From Echinicola jeungdonensis (GTDB lineage: Bacteria; Bacteroidota; Bacteroidia; Cytophagales; Cyclobacteriaceae), in the NCBI RefSeq assembly GCF_030409905.1, contig NZ_JAUFQT010000001.1:766001-830000 (forward strand): DNA of 64,000 bases. Reading direction: 5' to 3'. The position numbers and the translations under genes are program-made. Each line of letters opens with the position of its first letter. Position 1 is the stretch's first letter. Below are positions 36,037-45,335 of this stretch, in pieces. The notes beneath the pieces were generated by a model. The model searched no databases and had not been told where the DNA came from. It saw only the letters and a program-made list of their open reading frames with translations.

Positions 36037-37161
36037 TTATACATAGTTGTTCAACATCACCGGCATCACCAACATGAGAATATCTTCATTGTCTCCAGTA
36101 TCATTAGGAACAATAAGTCCCGCTCGGTTCGGAGCACTGAATTTCAGGGTCACTTCTTTGGCAGAAATATTATTAAGCATTTCAACCAGGAACTTAGCAT
36201 TGAATCCAATTTCAATATCTTCACCCTCATGTTCACAAGACAACCTTTCATTGGCCTCATTGGAGAAGTCAAGATCCTCTGCTGAAATCTGAAGTTCACT
36301 TCCTGTTAATTTCAACCTAACCTGATGAGTGGTTTTATTGGCATAGATAGCAATCCTTTTCAGCGAGCTCAAAAACTCTACCCTGTCAATGGTCATATCA
36401 TTATTATTATCCACAGGGATTACATTTTCATAATCCGGGAACCGCTCATCGATCAAGCGGCAAATCATCTGGATATTTCCAAATTTGAAATAAGCATTGG
36501 AGTTATTGAATTCCAAAGTTACAGGAACATTTTCAGCCGGAAGGGTGCTTTTCAACAAGTTCAATGCTTTTCTTGGAATTATAATATTGCTTGCATCCTG
36601 AGAGGCAATGTCCACTCTTCTATATCGGATCAACCTATGACCATCTGTTGCCACAAAAGTAGTGTTTGTATCGCTCAAATTGACATAAACACCGGTCATT
36701 GCAGGACGTAGCTCGTCATTAGAGGTGGCAAAAATCGTATTGTTGATGGCACTGCTCAACACCTCTGTTGACATTTCCACTGCCGTTGCCTCCGACACTG
36801 TGGGGATTTTCGGGAAATCTGTAGCATTCTCCCCGGCCAATTTATAGCGACCATTATCCGAACTAATTTCCACACTATAAGTATCGTGATCGATACTGAA
36901 AGTCACCGGTTGTTCTGGAAGATTTTTCAAAGTATCAATCAAAATCCTGGCAGGGACTGCAATATTTCCATCTTCCTTGGCTTCCACATCAATTTCCGTC
37001 ATCATGGAGGTCTGAAGGTCGGATGCCGTAATGGTCAATTTTCCCTCTTTAATTTCAAAAAGAAAGTTTTCTAATATAGGCACAACCGGATTGGTGGTCA
37101 CCACCCCATTGATTCCTGAAAGCTGCTTCAATAAAGCAGAAGAAGAAACAATAAATTTCAT
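36037..37161 (-). CDS. dnaN: DNA polymerase III subunit beta (sliding clamp)
   Basis: The 374-residue protein opens MKFIVSSSALLKQLSGINGVV and has the three clamp domains of about 120 residues each. The C-terminal end is MLVMPVMLNNYV, the family's typical terminal region (usually ending in P-M-R/L-like sequence). It tethers the replicative polymerase and many repair enzymes to DNA. It is not next to dnaA here, which is normal in Bacteroidota. The region upstream holds an inverted repeat. Confidence 0.95.
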   Translation of the reverse strand: MKFIVSSSALLKQLSGINGVVTTNPVVPILENFLFEIKEGKLTITASDLQTSMMTEIDVEAKEDGNIAVPARILIDTLKNLPEQPVTFSIDHDTYSVEISSDNGRYKLAGENATDFPKIPTVSEATAVEMSTEVLSSAINNTIFATSNDELRPAMTGVYVNLSDTNTTFVATDGHRLIRYRRVDIASQDASNIIIPRKALNLLKSTLPAENVPVTLEFNNSNAYFKFGNIQMICRLIDERFPDYENVIPVDNNNDMTIDRVEFLSSLKRIAIYANKTTHQVRLKLTGSELQISAEDLDFSNEANERLSCEHEGEDIEIGFNAKFLVEMLNNISAKEVTLKFSAPNRAGLIVPNDTGDNEDILMLVMPVMLNNYV

Positions 37162-37184
37162 GTGAATATGATTTAGATTTTATA

Positions 37185-37258
37185 GATCAAAAGCCGTGGA
37201 TGTTAAACTGCCGGTTTGGGAGAACTAAACAACCAACCTACCTTGTCCACGGTTTGAC
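37185..37258 (-). other. Long-range inverted repeat upstream of dnaN
   Basis: The arm TCAAAAGCCGTGGA (37187-37200) is nearly complementary to TCCACGGTTTGA (37246-37257), with two unpaired bases and a 45-nt loop. It lies 24-97 bases upstream of the dnaN ATG and would be in its 5' leader or promoter. It could be an operator or an mRNA structure. Confidence 0.4.
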
Positions 37259-37379
37259 TGACCAAAGCTTATGATTCCAATTAGATTTCAACAGGGTAAA
37301 TTTATAAATAAAATTATAAAAGAGGCCATGCCTTTTAAATTTCTCTGGAAAAAATCCCAGAATGTTTTTTCGGTTAAAT

Positions 37380-39077
37380 TCAATCCCTCATTTTCTTCGA
37401 ATATTTCAGCCTCCTACCATAAACCTTGAAGACCCCAACCGCCCAAACAAGGGCAATAGGGACAAAAATATTAATTAGTTGCCAGGTTGATTTTTGACGT
37501 TCTATTTTTTGTTGATCCAAAGGCCGAATTTTCAGCTCTTTTCCTCTGGTCACCATAATCCCTTCCGGGTCAACCAAATACTTTACCGCATTTTGTAAAA
37601 AGTTCTTATTGGCGTAAGTGGATTTTGAAAAAAGGTCCTTTCCAAGTGGAAGAGGCTCCCCAGTGGACCTATCCCTTTCACTTTGTATCCAATCCCCATC
37701 TCCAATTACCAAAACAGCTCCCTTCCCTTGGGAATTTTCAAAGGCCTGAGTTCCTTCAAACTCTTTAGGCTTAAACCTATTTTTAAAAAGGGAGGTGAAA
37801 TCCCCTTCTAACAAATATACCAAGGGGAGATTATTTTGGTTAAACAAATCAATATCAGGGCCTTCAGCCATATCTTGAAAGGCTACTTGTACCGGTGATG
37901 ACAATACCCTGCTATAACTGCCCGAAAATACCAGGGGAGTTTTCTTTACCCCATCTGCTTTTACGGTATCAAGGGAACTTACAAATTCAAATTTTATTTG
38001 GTCAAGTCCTTTGGTTATTACATGGTCCCCCATATGATTGGCCACTACATAAAAAGGCCAGGGCATGGGCTTCACCTGAGGTTGATTGCCAAAATCTCCA
38101 GCCACAACGGGGTAATACCCAAAATTCATATCCTGGACAAAATCATTATTGATCCGGATTCCATACCGGAAAAGCAATCGGTCCAAACCAGAATCAAAAG
38201 GTAAGGCCACTGTCCCTTCTTCCCCTGCTTCATTAATATCCACAGCTAGTTGATCCAGTGAAAACAATAGTTTTCCACCGCGCATAAGGTATTGATCCAG
38301 CAAAAACACCTCTCTTTGGCTGAAAGTGGCTTTTGGTCCCGCAATAATTATGACATCAAAGCTCATTAAATCCTCCACTTTTTTTGCTTGTTGCAAGGGG
38401 ACTTTATAAACATCATAGTTACCGGACAATGCCTCTACAATTCCGTAGCCCTCATCCCCTTGTAGTTCTCCATGATTGGTAATCATGGCAACTGCCTTTT
38501 TCTTTTTTTGGGTAAGTTTTTGGATGAGATTGATCAGCTCATATTCCAGATTTTCTATGGATAAATTCAGAATGGCGGTGGGCCCCATTCCTTTTTCCCC
38601 CTTTAACAAAAGAGCCCCAACTTCTTTTTCTCCATCACTAATTAAAACCCCGGGAAAAATAAGGCGGGAAGATTGGCCTCCATTTTCACTGGCCATCAGG
38701 TTAGTTGGATTAATTCCCCAATCCGCCAAATAATAAATGAATTCCTTTTGCACCTTTTCTTCTTCAATGGCCAAAGGATCATAAAAACTGATATGAATGG
38801 GATAATTGCTGTAGGCATTAAAGGTATTAAGGGTTTCCTTTATATTTTTCTGAAACCTTCGCATTCCACCCGGAAGCTCCCCGGTCAGAAGGATATCAGC
38901 ATATAAAGGTCCTTCCAACTGACTTAATACATCCTTTGTGGAAGAATGGATGGAATACCGGTTTTCCTCAGTAAGATCAATTCGAAAAGGAAAGAACTGC
39001 TGCAATCCATATAAAAAAAGTCCAATTAATAAAGTTATACCAAGTACAGCCCAAGGCTTATGATTTTTTTGATTCAT
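37380..39077 (-). CDS. gldG: Gliding motility-associated ABC transporter component GldG
   Basis: The 565-residue protein has an N-terminal membrane segment (about 10-28) and a C-terminal one (about 535-553). Between them is a large periplasmic domain with the GldG/ABC_transp_aux signature (FPFRIDLTEENRYSIHSSTKDVLSQL and YDPLAIEEEKVQKEF). GldG works with GldA and GldF in the ABC complex needed for gliding in flavobacteria. It overlaps gldF by 4 bases and is the last gene of the unit. Many non-gliding Bacteroidota also keep it. Confidence 0.92.
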   Translation of the reverse strand: MNQKNHKPWAVLGITLLIGLFLYGLQQFFPFRIDLTEENRYSIHSSTKDVLSQLEGPLYADILLTGELPGGMRRFQKNIKETLNTFNAYSNYPIHISFYDPLAIEEEKVQKEFIYYLADWGINPTNLMASENGGQSSRLIFPGVLISDGEKEVGALLLKGEKGMGPTAILNLSIENLEYELINLIQKLTQKKKKAVAMITNHGELQGDEGYGIVEALSGNYDVYKVPLQQAKKVEDLMSFDVIIIAGPKATFSQREVFLLDQYLMRGGKLLFSLDQLAVDINEAGEEGTVALPFDSGLDRLLFRYGIRINNDFVQDMNFGYYPVVAGDFGNQPQVKPMPWPFYVVANHMGDHVITKGLDQIKFEFVSSLDTVKADGVKKTPLVFSGSYSRVLSSPVQVAFQDMAEGPDIDLFNQNNLPLVYLLEGDFTSLFKNRFKPKEFEGTQAFENSQGKGAVLVIGDGDWIQSERDRSTGEPLPLGKDLFSKSTYANKNFLQNAVKYLVDPEGIMVTRGKELKIRPLDQQKIERQKSTWQLINIFVPIALVWAVGVFKVYGRRLKYSKKMRD

Positions 39078-39796
39078 TTCCTCCTGATCATTAATATGGT
39101 CAACATCAAAAGAAAAATTATCCAGCCCACAAAATAAAAAAGGTCCGCTGAATCAATAACCCCTCGCCCCAAATTTTGGAAATGATAACTCATGCTAAAT
39201 GCCTCCAGATAAACGGACAGGCTCCTCATTCCAGACAAAGAGGCCAGTGAGGATAATCCAAAATAAAGGAAGAAGCACAAAAACACTCCGACAACAAATG
39301 CTGTAATTTGATTGGAGGAAAGGGATGAGCCCAGTAAACCAATGGCCCCAAATACCGCTCCAATTAATATTAATCCTATAAAAGACCCGAAAAAACCTGC
39401 GCTGTCCAGATTTCCCTGTGGGGAACCCAAATAATAAACACTAAAATAATACACCATTGTAGGTATTAAAGCCAATATCAACACCGAAATGGCTGCTGCA
39501 TATTTAGCCAACACAATAGAAGAGGGTTTTAAGGGAGAGGTCATCAACAATTCCCAGGTTCCGGACATTTTTTCTTCAGCAATCATCCTCATAGTGATGG
39601 CAGGAACCAAAAAGACAAAAACATATGGGGTATATACAAACATTGCCTCCAAATCTGCAAAACCATATTCCAGCACACTGGTTTCTGGAAAAACCCAAAC
39701 TATCAATCCAAGCGCTAACAAAAAAACTGTTAGGATGAGGTATCCAATCAGATGGTTAAAAAAAGAATTGATTTCCTTAAAAACCAGTGCCCTCAT
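39074..39796 (-). CDS. gldF: Gliding motility-associated ABC transporter permease GldF
   Basis: The 240-residue membrane protein has six predicted segments and opens MRALVFKEINSFFNHLIGYL, typical of ABC-2 type permeases. RMIAEEKMSGTWELLMTSPLKP is the conserved region following the first extracellular loop. It should form the membrane channel of the GldA-F-G complex. It overlaps both gldA and gldG by 4 bases (ATGA-type junctions), which indicates translational coupling. Confidence 0.92.
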   Translation of the reverse strand: MRALVFKEINSFFNHLIGYLILTVFLLALGLIVWVFPETSVLEYGFADLEAMFVYTPYVFVFLVPAITMRMIAEEKMSGTWELLMTSPLKPSSIVLAKYAAAISVLILALIPTMVYYFSVYYLGSPQGNLDSAGFFGSFIGLILIGAVFGAIGLLGSSLSSNQITAFVVGVFLCFFLYFGLSSLASLSGMRSLSVYLEAFSMSYHFQNLGRGVIDSADLFYFVGWIIFLLMLTILMIRRK

Positions 39797-40710
39797 ATCT
39801 TAGCCCCAGTTAGATCATGAAATACCGCCTCCAAATTTTGCTCTTGTTGTTTTAAACTATTCAAAGATAGATTTTTTTCCTGGATGAGTTGGAGCAAGGA
39901 TTTTCTCAATTGCTGGGGTTGGTCAGTTGAAATTTGACAACTATTATTTTCCAACCATTGGATATCCTTTACCCCTTTCAGGTCTACAAACCAAGCCTTT
40001 TCTAAAGGTTCTTCCGTTTCCAAAAATAAAGCCACCCTGCCTTGAGTGGATTTTAAATTTTGAAGAAGGTCCTGAGCCACAATTTTTCCTTGGTGAATAA
40101 TCACCACTTTATCACAAAGCAATTCCACCTCCTGCATTACATGTGTGCTAAGGATCAAGGTTTTTTCTTTACTTATTTCCTTAATGAGTTTTCTAATTTC
40201 CACCAATTGATTAGGGTCCAATCCAGTGGTAGGTTCATCTAAAATGATAACCAACGGGTCATGAACCAAAGTTTTGGCCAGCCCTACTCTTTGCCTGTAC
40301 CCCTTGGAAAGCTGCCCTATCTTTTTATGCTGTTCCGGGCCAAGACCACATCGGTCCACAACCTGATCGATTCTTTTGGTTGCATATTCTCCTTTCAACT
40401 GGTAAAGCCCCGCAACAAATTTCAAAAATTCCCGAACATACATATCCAGGTATAAGGGATTGTTTTCTGGCAAATATCCCAAGATTTTACTAACCAATTT
40501 GGGCTGCTCCAATACCGACATGCCCTGCACCCAAACATCCCCCTCATCTGGGAGCAAATAGCCTGCCGCAATTTTCATGGTAGTTGACTTGCCAGCACCA
40601 TTTGGTCCTAAAAAGCCTAGGATCTGGCCTGCTTGGGCAGAAAATGAAATCTGGTCCAATGCCTTTTGCTTTTCAAAAATCTTGGTAAGGGCTTTTACTT
40701 CCAGGGACAT
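39793..40710 (-). CDS. gldA: Gliding motility-associated ABC transporter ATP-binding subunit GldA
   Basis: The 305-residue ATPase has Walker A GPNGAGKST (35-43), the signature LSKGYRQRVGLAKTL, Walker B VIILDEPTTGLDP and the switch STHVMQE. The C-terminal extra 70 residues are typical of the GldA subfamily. It energises the GldF/GldG transporter. It lies 2 bases after a short-chain dehydrogenase gene and overlaps gldF by 4, so all four genes appear to form one operon. Confidence 0.92.
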   Translation of the reverse strand: MSLEVKALTKIFEKQKALDQISFSAQAGQILGFLGPNGAGKSTTMKIAAGYLLPDEGDVWVQGMSVLEQPKLVSKILGYLPENNPLYLDMYVREFLKFVAGLYQLKGEYATKRIDQVVDRCGLGPEQHKKIGQLSKGYRQRVGLAKTLVHDPLVIILDEPTTGLDPNQLVEIRKLIKEISKEKTLILSTHVMQEVELLCDKVVIIHQGKIVAQDLLQNLKSTQGRVALFLETEEPLEKAWFVDLKGVKDIQWLENNSCQISTDQPQQLRKSLLQLIQEKNLSLNSLKQQEQNLEAVFHDLTGAKI

Positions 40711-40712
40711 TT

Positions 40713-41411
40713 TTACTTATTTCTTTTTGGTCGAAGGGGTCTGCATTCCACATCGGCAACAAAATAGTTGGGAGGAGTCTCCAAATTCTGAACTATGGTA
40801 GTAGCCACATCCTCGGGCAACATCATATTTTCATTTGCTTCCATCCCTTCAATGTCATCGAAAAACTGGGTTTGGACTGACCCCGGGTAGATGGTGCTTA
40901 CCTTGATGCCATAATCCCTCAGCTCCAAATAGAGAGAATGGGAAATTCCCTTAACAGCATGTTTGGTTCCACAATAGCCAGCAAAGTTAACCACTCCATT
41001 TATTCCTGCAAGAGAGCAAACATTGATAATATGCCCCTCTCCCTTCTTTTTCATATTGGGAATTACTTTTTGGCTGGCATAAAATATTCCATGAACGTTG
41101 GTATCAAACATGCCTTTCCAATCGGAAGAATCCATCTCTTCAAAAGGTCCTGCTACTCCATACCCGGCATTGTTTACCAATATCCGAATATCCTCCCCCA
41201 CCAATTCTTTGGTATTTTGATAAGCCTCCTGGACTGAAGATTCACTTGCAATATTACAGGAAACAAAATAAAAAGCCGGGTGATCCAGGTCTGGCCGGTT
41301 TCGCCCCCAGCCTACCACATTTACCCCTTTATCCAAAAGTTGAAGGACTACTTCATATCCAATACCCCGGCTTACTCCGGTCACAATAGCTGTTTTTCCT
41401 TTTAATTCCAT
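40713..41411 (-). CDS. Short-chain dehydrogenase/reductase
   Basis: From ATG 41411 (MELKGKTAIVTG) the protein is 232 residues; the frame extends 60 bases further upstream without SDR similarity. The cofactor motif TGVSRGIG, the NNAG motif, the catalytic Ser in VCSLAG and YCGTK (YxxxK) are all present. It is a classical NAD(P)-dependent SDR; the substrate cannot be predicted. It sits directly upstream of gldAFG and may be cotranscribed with it. Confidence 0.9.
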   Translation of the reverse strand: MELKGKTAIVTGVSRGIGYEVVLQLLDKGVNVVGWGRNRPDLDHPAFYFVSCNIASESSVQEAYQNTKELVGEDIRILVNNAGYGVAGPFEEMDSSDWKGMFDTNVHGIFYASQKVIPNMKKKGEGHIINVCSLAGINGVVNFAGYCGTKHAVKGISHSLYLELRDYGIKVSTIYPGSVQTQFFDDIEGMEANENMMLPEDVATTIVQNLETPPNYFVADVECRPLRPKRNK

Positions 41412-41690
41412 GGGTACAATTTGGTTTAAATTACAGAAATTCCCAATACCAATTTTGACGGAGCAAATCATTAATAGGAAATTATTTCAGTCTTTTCATC
41501 CTTTATTTGACTTAAACCTTTTTGAAGTCAATTACTTACCGCCCCTCTTTAATTGAGCAGGGGTCCTTTAAATCTTACCAAAAAACCAAATTGCACTTAA
41601 AACTTCTGATAAGCTGCCTACTTTGTTTTTGAGGATAAGTCTAGGTATAATTTATTTTTTGTAAATTTTAAAACATCAAAAGATATAGCA

Positions 41691-42983
41691 ATGAAGAAAA
41701 TTCTGTCCCCCCTTTTTTTCTGTTTTTGTTATTCCACCTTTGCCCAATCATTTTTAAAACCAAAAATTGACAGAGAGGCCAAAGAACTGGAAACCCAGGT
41801 TATTGAATGGAGAAGGGACATTCACGAAAATCCCGAATTGGGAAACCAGGAAACCAGGACAGCTCAATTGATTGCTGATCACCTCAGAATTTTGGGAATG
41901 GATGTAAAGGAAAATGTAGCAGTTACAGGCGTGGTTGGTTTGCTCAAAGGAGGGAAACCTGGTCCCGTTGTAGCGCTGCGGGCAGATATGGATGCACTTC
42001 CTGTTAAAGAAAGAAACGAACTTCCTTTTAAATCCACCAAAACCACCATTTATAATGGCCAGGAAGTAGGAGTCATGCATGCTTGTGGCCATGACACCCA
42101 TGTTGCCATCCTTATGGGTGTTGCTGAAATTTTAGCTGGGATGAAAGATGAATTAGCAGGGTCGGTAAAATTTATTTTTCAGCCGGCTGAGGAAGGTATT
42201 TTTGAGGAGGGTATTGAAAGCTGGGGAGCAGAACAGATGGTGGAACAAGGAGTAATGGAGGGAGTAGATGCCATATTTGGTTTACATATCAATTCCCAAA
42301 CCGAAGTCGGTAAAATCAAATACCGACCGGGTCCAGCCATGGCTGCTGTGGACAATCTAAAAATCATTGTTAATGGACGCCAGGCCCATGGGGCCTATCC
42401 CTGGTCTTCTGTAGATCCTATCGTAACTTCATCTCAGATCATCAATTCTCTTCAAACTATTGTAAGCAGGAATGTCAATATCACCCAAAATCCAGCCATA
42501 GTAACCATTGGAAGCATCCATGGGGGCGTTAGGCAAAATATTATTCCCGAAAAAGTGGAAATGTTAGGAACAATTAGAACTTATGGGGAAAAGCAACAGG
42601 AATTGGTGCACAAAAGAGTAAAGGCAATTGCCGAAAAAATAGGAGAAAGTGCTGGAGCCAGGGTAGAGGTTCTAATAGAAAAAATTTATCCTGCTACTAT
42701 CAATCATCCGGAATTGACTGAAAAAATGTTAAACACCCTTAAGTATACCGTGGGGGAGGAAAGCCTGATTCACCATGACCCGGTAACTGGGGCAGAAGAC
42801 TTCAGCTTTTTTCAAAGAGAAGTGCCGGGGCTTTATGTTTTTTTGGGAGGGATGCCCAAAGGACAGGATCCTGATCAAGCCCCTGCCCACCATACTCCAG
42901 ATTTTTTTATTGATGAAAGCAGCCTTGAGATTGGAGTCAGGGCATTGAGCCACCTTACCGTTGATTATTTGGGAATGGAATAA
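41691..42983 (+). CDS. M20 family amidohydrolase/carboxypeptidase, exported
   Basis: The 430-residue protein has a signal peptide (MKKILSPLFFCFCYSTFAQS). The M20D metal-site motifs are MHACGHDTHVAILMG (about residues 125-139) and FQPAEEG (about 163-169). WRRDIHENPELGNQETRTA and VTGAEDFSFF are also typical. Relatives hydrolyse N-acyl amino acids, hippurate or auxin conjugates; which substrate it uses is not clear. It is probably periplasmic, and stands alone with a terminator shared with the next gene. Confidence 0.92.
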   Translation: MKKILSPLFFCFCYSTFAQSFLKPKIDREAKELETQVIEWRRDIHENPELGNQETRTAQLIADHLRILGMDVKENVAVTGVVGLLKGGKPGPVVALRADMDALPVKERNELPFKSTKTTIYNGQEVGVMHACGHDTHVAILMGVAEILAGMKDELAGSVKFIFQPAEEGIFEEGIESWGAEQMVEQGVMEGVDAIFGLHINSQTEVGKIKYRPGPAMAAVDNLKIIVNGRQAHGAYPWSSVDPIVTSSQIINSLQTIVSRNVNITQNPAIVTIGSIHGGVRQNIIPEKVEMLGTIRTYGEKQQELVHKRVKAIAEKIGESAGARVEVLIEKIYPATINHPELTEKMLNTLKYTVGEESLIHHDPVTGAEDFSFFQREVPGLYVFLGGMPKGQDPDQAPAHHTPDFFIDESSLEIGVRALSHLTVDYLGME

Positions 42984-42990
42984 ATTAAAA

Positions 42991-43033
42991 AATCCACCCT
43001 TTGTTTCATGTTATAACATTCCAAGGGTGGATT
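42991..43033. terminator. Bidirectional terminator between M20 peptidase and reductase genes
   Basis: The arms AATCCACCCTT and AAGGGTGGATT form a perfect 11-bp stem with a 21-nt loop. It sits between the stop codons of two convergent genes. The T-runs are short, so strength is moderate. Confidence 0.65.
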
Positions 43034-43051
43034 CATTAAAATGATATTACT

Positions 43052-43723
43052 TTATTTTTCAAAAACCAGGGCATCAGGAGAAGCCCCAAGCTCCTTCAAA
43101 TTCCCCATAACAGCTTTCATAAATCCATTGGGGCCACAAACGTAGAAATGTTGATCGTTAAAGTGATGGATTTTGGATTTAAGGTAGCCCTTATCGATTA
43201 GGCCTTTATCATAGGCTGTGTCTTTTTGATCGGAAATAATATTATCAAACTTGCTTCCCAAAATAGCCTTGAGTTCTTCATATAAAATGATATCATCATT
43301 GGTTTTATTAGCAAAAATCAACTGGCTAGTACCTAACCGGTTCTTTTTCCTCAAAAACCTTAAAATAGCAATAAAAGGAGTAATACCAGCTCCCCCTGCA
43401 ATAAAAACACCCTCTCCTTTGAAAGAAATGGTTCCCCAGGGGTCACCGATTTCCAGTTCATCTCCAACTTTAGCTTCTCCCAATCTTTTGGTCACTCCCT
43501 CATGACCGTTATACGATTTGATAATAAACTCTAAATAATTATCTGAAGGTAAGCATGTAAAAGTAAATGGTCTTTTTTCTGCCTCCCAACCTGCTTTGAG
43601 CAAACTCACCTCCGTGGCCTGTCCAGGTTCAAAAGTAAAACCACGGGGCTTTTCCAACCTATACCGGTTGACATCATGGGTCACCGGTGCTTTGTCTATG
43701 ATTTTAAGTCTGTAATTTGCCAT
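43052..43723 (-). CDS. FAD-binding flavodoxin/ferredoxin reductase-type oxidoreductase
   Basis: The 223-residue protein has the ferredoxin-NADP reductase fold. A beta-barrel FAD domain carries RPFTFTCLPS, and the NAD(P)-binding half starts at IAGGAGITPFIAILR and ends with HFYVCGPNGFMKAV. It has no iron-sulfur or haem domain, so it must pass electrons to a separate partner, which is not identifiable here. It follows punA after a terminator and is convergent with the M20 peptidase. Confidence 0.85.
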   Translation of the reverse strand: MANYRLKIIDKAPVTHDVNRYRLEKPRGFTFEPGQATEVSLLKAGWEAEKRPFTFTCLPSDNYLEFIIKSYNGHEGVTKRLGEAKVGDELEIGDPWGTISFKGEGVFIAGGAGITPFIAILRFLRKKNRLGTSQLIFANKTNDDIILYEELKAILGSKFDNIISDQKDTAYDKGLIDKGYLKSKIHHFNDQHFYVCGPNGFMKAVMGNLKELGASPDALVFEK

Positions 43724-43735
43724 GTCTTAACTTAC

Positions 43736-43772
43736 AAAAAAGTGGGGGATTTTGGAAACATTCCCCCCAATG
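43736..43772 (-). terminator. Intrinsic terminator after punA
   Basis: On the minus strand TGGGGGGA and TCCCCCAC arms pair around a loop of about 12 nt and are followed by a T6 run. It lies between punA and the reductase gene. Confidence 0.8.
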
Positions 43773-43810
43773 ATCCCTTTTTACCAAAGGATAAATTTTG
43801 GCAATAATTA

Positions 43811-44647
43811 TTACAGTTCTTTCAGCATGGCTTCTATTATCTTGGTCATTTTTGGCTCTGCGATACTGGCCGCTGCTATTACCTCCTGAATGGAAATTTT
43901 CGTTACCTTTCCAGGGGAGCAAAGGTCTGTAATAGCAGATATGGCAAATACCGGCAATTCCATATGTCTGGCCACAATTACTTCGGGTACGGTACTCATC
44001 CCAACGGCATCTGCACCAATAGTCCTAAGGTACCGGTATTCAGCTTTTGTTTCCAAGTTTGGTCCTTGGACACCTGCATAAACCCCTTCTCTAAGTTTTA
44101 CATTTTTTTCCAGAGAAATTTCTTTTGCCTTTTGTATTAATTTTTGATCATATGGCTCACTCATATCTGGAAATCTTACTCCAAAACCATCCAGATTTTG
44201 CCCACGTAAAGGATTTTCGGGAAAAAGATCAATATGGTCCTTTATTACCATAATATCCCCCACCTTAAAATCAGGGTCCAACCCTCCAGCTGCATTGGAT
44301 ACAATAAGTTTTTCTATTCCCAATTCTTTCAGCACCCGGATGGGAAAAGTTACTTCCTTCATGTCATAGCCCTCATAGTAATGGAACCTCCCCTTCATGG
44401 CGACGACAGTTTTCCCACACATTTCCCCAAATATTAATTGCCCGCTATGGGTTTCTACCGTGGAAAGGGGAAAAAATGGGATATCGCCATAATTGATCTG
44501 GCAATTAATTTTAATATGATCTATCAATTGCCCCAATCCTGTTCCTAATACTATCCCAATTTCAGGCTTTCCAGAATAATTGTCTTTAATATGGTGAACG
44601 GCCTCTTGAATTTTTTTTGCATAAGGAACTACAGGTTCATTTCTCAT
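43811..44647 (-). CDS. punA: Purine-nucleoside phosphorylase
   Basis: The 278-residue enzyme has the trimeric PNP signatures: the phosphate-binding GTGLGQLIDHI (about 35-45), THSGQLIFG (about 65-73), FHYYEGY, NAAGGL, GPNLETKAEYR (about 191-201) and MSTVPEVIVARH. It phosphorolyses inosine and guanosine (and deoxy forms) for purine salvage. It is a single-gene unit, separated from the downstream reductase by a terminator and divergent from the FMN reductase gene. Confidence 0.94.
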   Translation of the reverse strand: MRNEPVVPYAKKIQEAVHHIKDNYSGKPEIGIVLGTGLGQLIDHIKINCQINYGDIPFFPLSTVETHSGQLIFGEMCGKTVVAMKGRFHYYEGYDMKEVTFPIRVLKELGIEKLIVSNAAGGLDPDFKVGDIMVIKDHIDLFPENPLRGQNLDGFGVRFPDMSEPYDQKLIQKAKEISLEKNVKLREGVYAGVQGPNLETKAEYRYLRTIGADAVGMSTVPEVIVARHMELPVFAISAITDLCSPGKVTKISIQEVIAAASIAEPKMTKIIEAMLKEL

Positions 44648-44801
44648 TTGTAAACTATTTAAATAGATGGTTCAAGTTTATTTTAATATCCAAAATAATT
44701 ATACTTGCCCCGGCCAGGCTGAAATTTGCCCTGCCAGAAACTTTCTCAGACGTGATATTGTATATTAAGCGTCAATTATGCAAGAATAAGGACTTTCATT
44801 C

Positions 44802-45326
44802 ATGATTAAAATTATCGTTGGGACCAACAGAAAAAATGCAGTTTCAAAAAAAATTGCTACACAATACAAGGAAATCCTAGAGGAAATGGGTACTAAGGCT
44901 GAACTAATAGACTTAAGGGATCTGCCAAATGACTTTGTTTTTTCGGCCTTGTATGAACACAATGGAAAAAATGAAGTTTATAACCAACTCCATGACCAAA
45001 TTGAGGAGGGTGACAAATTTGTTTTTGTGGTCCCAGAATATAATGGCTCTTTTCCCGGGATCCTTAAATCTTTCATTGATGGGATGACATATCCCAATAC
45101 TTTTAGGAATAAAAAATGTGCCCTGGTGGGCCTTTCCTCTGGAATTGGCGGAGGTGGCATCGCCTTGAGCCACCTTACCGACATATTCCACTACCTGGGT
45201 ATGCATGTCCTGGCAAATAAGCCAAAACTTGCTAAAATTGAGGAAAACATGTCCAATAACCTGCTCACCAACAGGTTTTATTTGGACTTGCTGAAAAACC
45301 AGGCAGAAATGTTGATTAACTTTTAG
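44802..45326 (+). CDS. NADPH-dependent FMN reductase family protein
   Basis: The 174-residue flavodoxin-like protein opens MIKIIVGTNRKNAVSKKIATQY, with the phosphate-binding loop GTNRKNAVS. VVPEYNGSFPGILKSFIDGM and LSSGIGGGGIALSHL form the flavin-contact regions. Members reduce FMN or azo/quinone compounds with NADPH. Its stop codon touches that of convergent ftsZ, with no bases between, so both ends share a perfect inverted repeat. Confidence 0.9.
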   Translation: MIKIIVGTNRKNAVSKKIATQYKEILEEMGTKAELIDLRDLPNDFVFSALYEHNGKNEVYNQLHDQIEEGDKFVFVVPEYNGSFPGILKSFIDGMTYPNTFRNKKCALVGLSSGIGGGGIALSHLTDIFHYLGMHVLANKPKLAKIEENMSNNLLTNRFYLDLLKNQAEMLINF

Positions 45327-45335
45327 TTAATCAAC
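45311..45335. repeat. Perfect inverted repeat spanning two convergent stop codons
   Basis: GTTGATTAAC and GTTAATCAAC are exact 10-base inverted arms around a 5-base centre. One arm encodes the last residues of the FMN reductase, the other the last residues and stop of FtsZ. No T-run follows on either strand, so it is not a standard terminator, but it puts a hairpin at both mRNA ends. Confidence 0.75.

Noticed and set aside
37162..37379. Replication origin next to dnaN
   Set aside because: No cluster of DnaA boxes (TTATCCACA-like) or dnaA gene is present; the inverted repeat alone does not support an origin.
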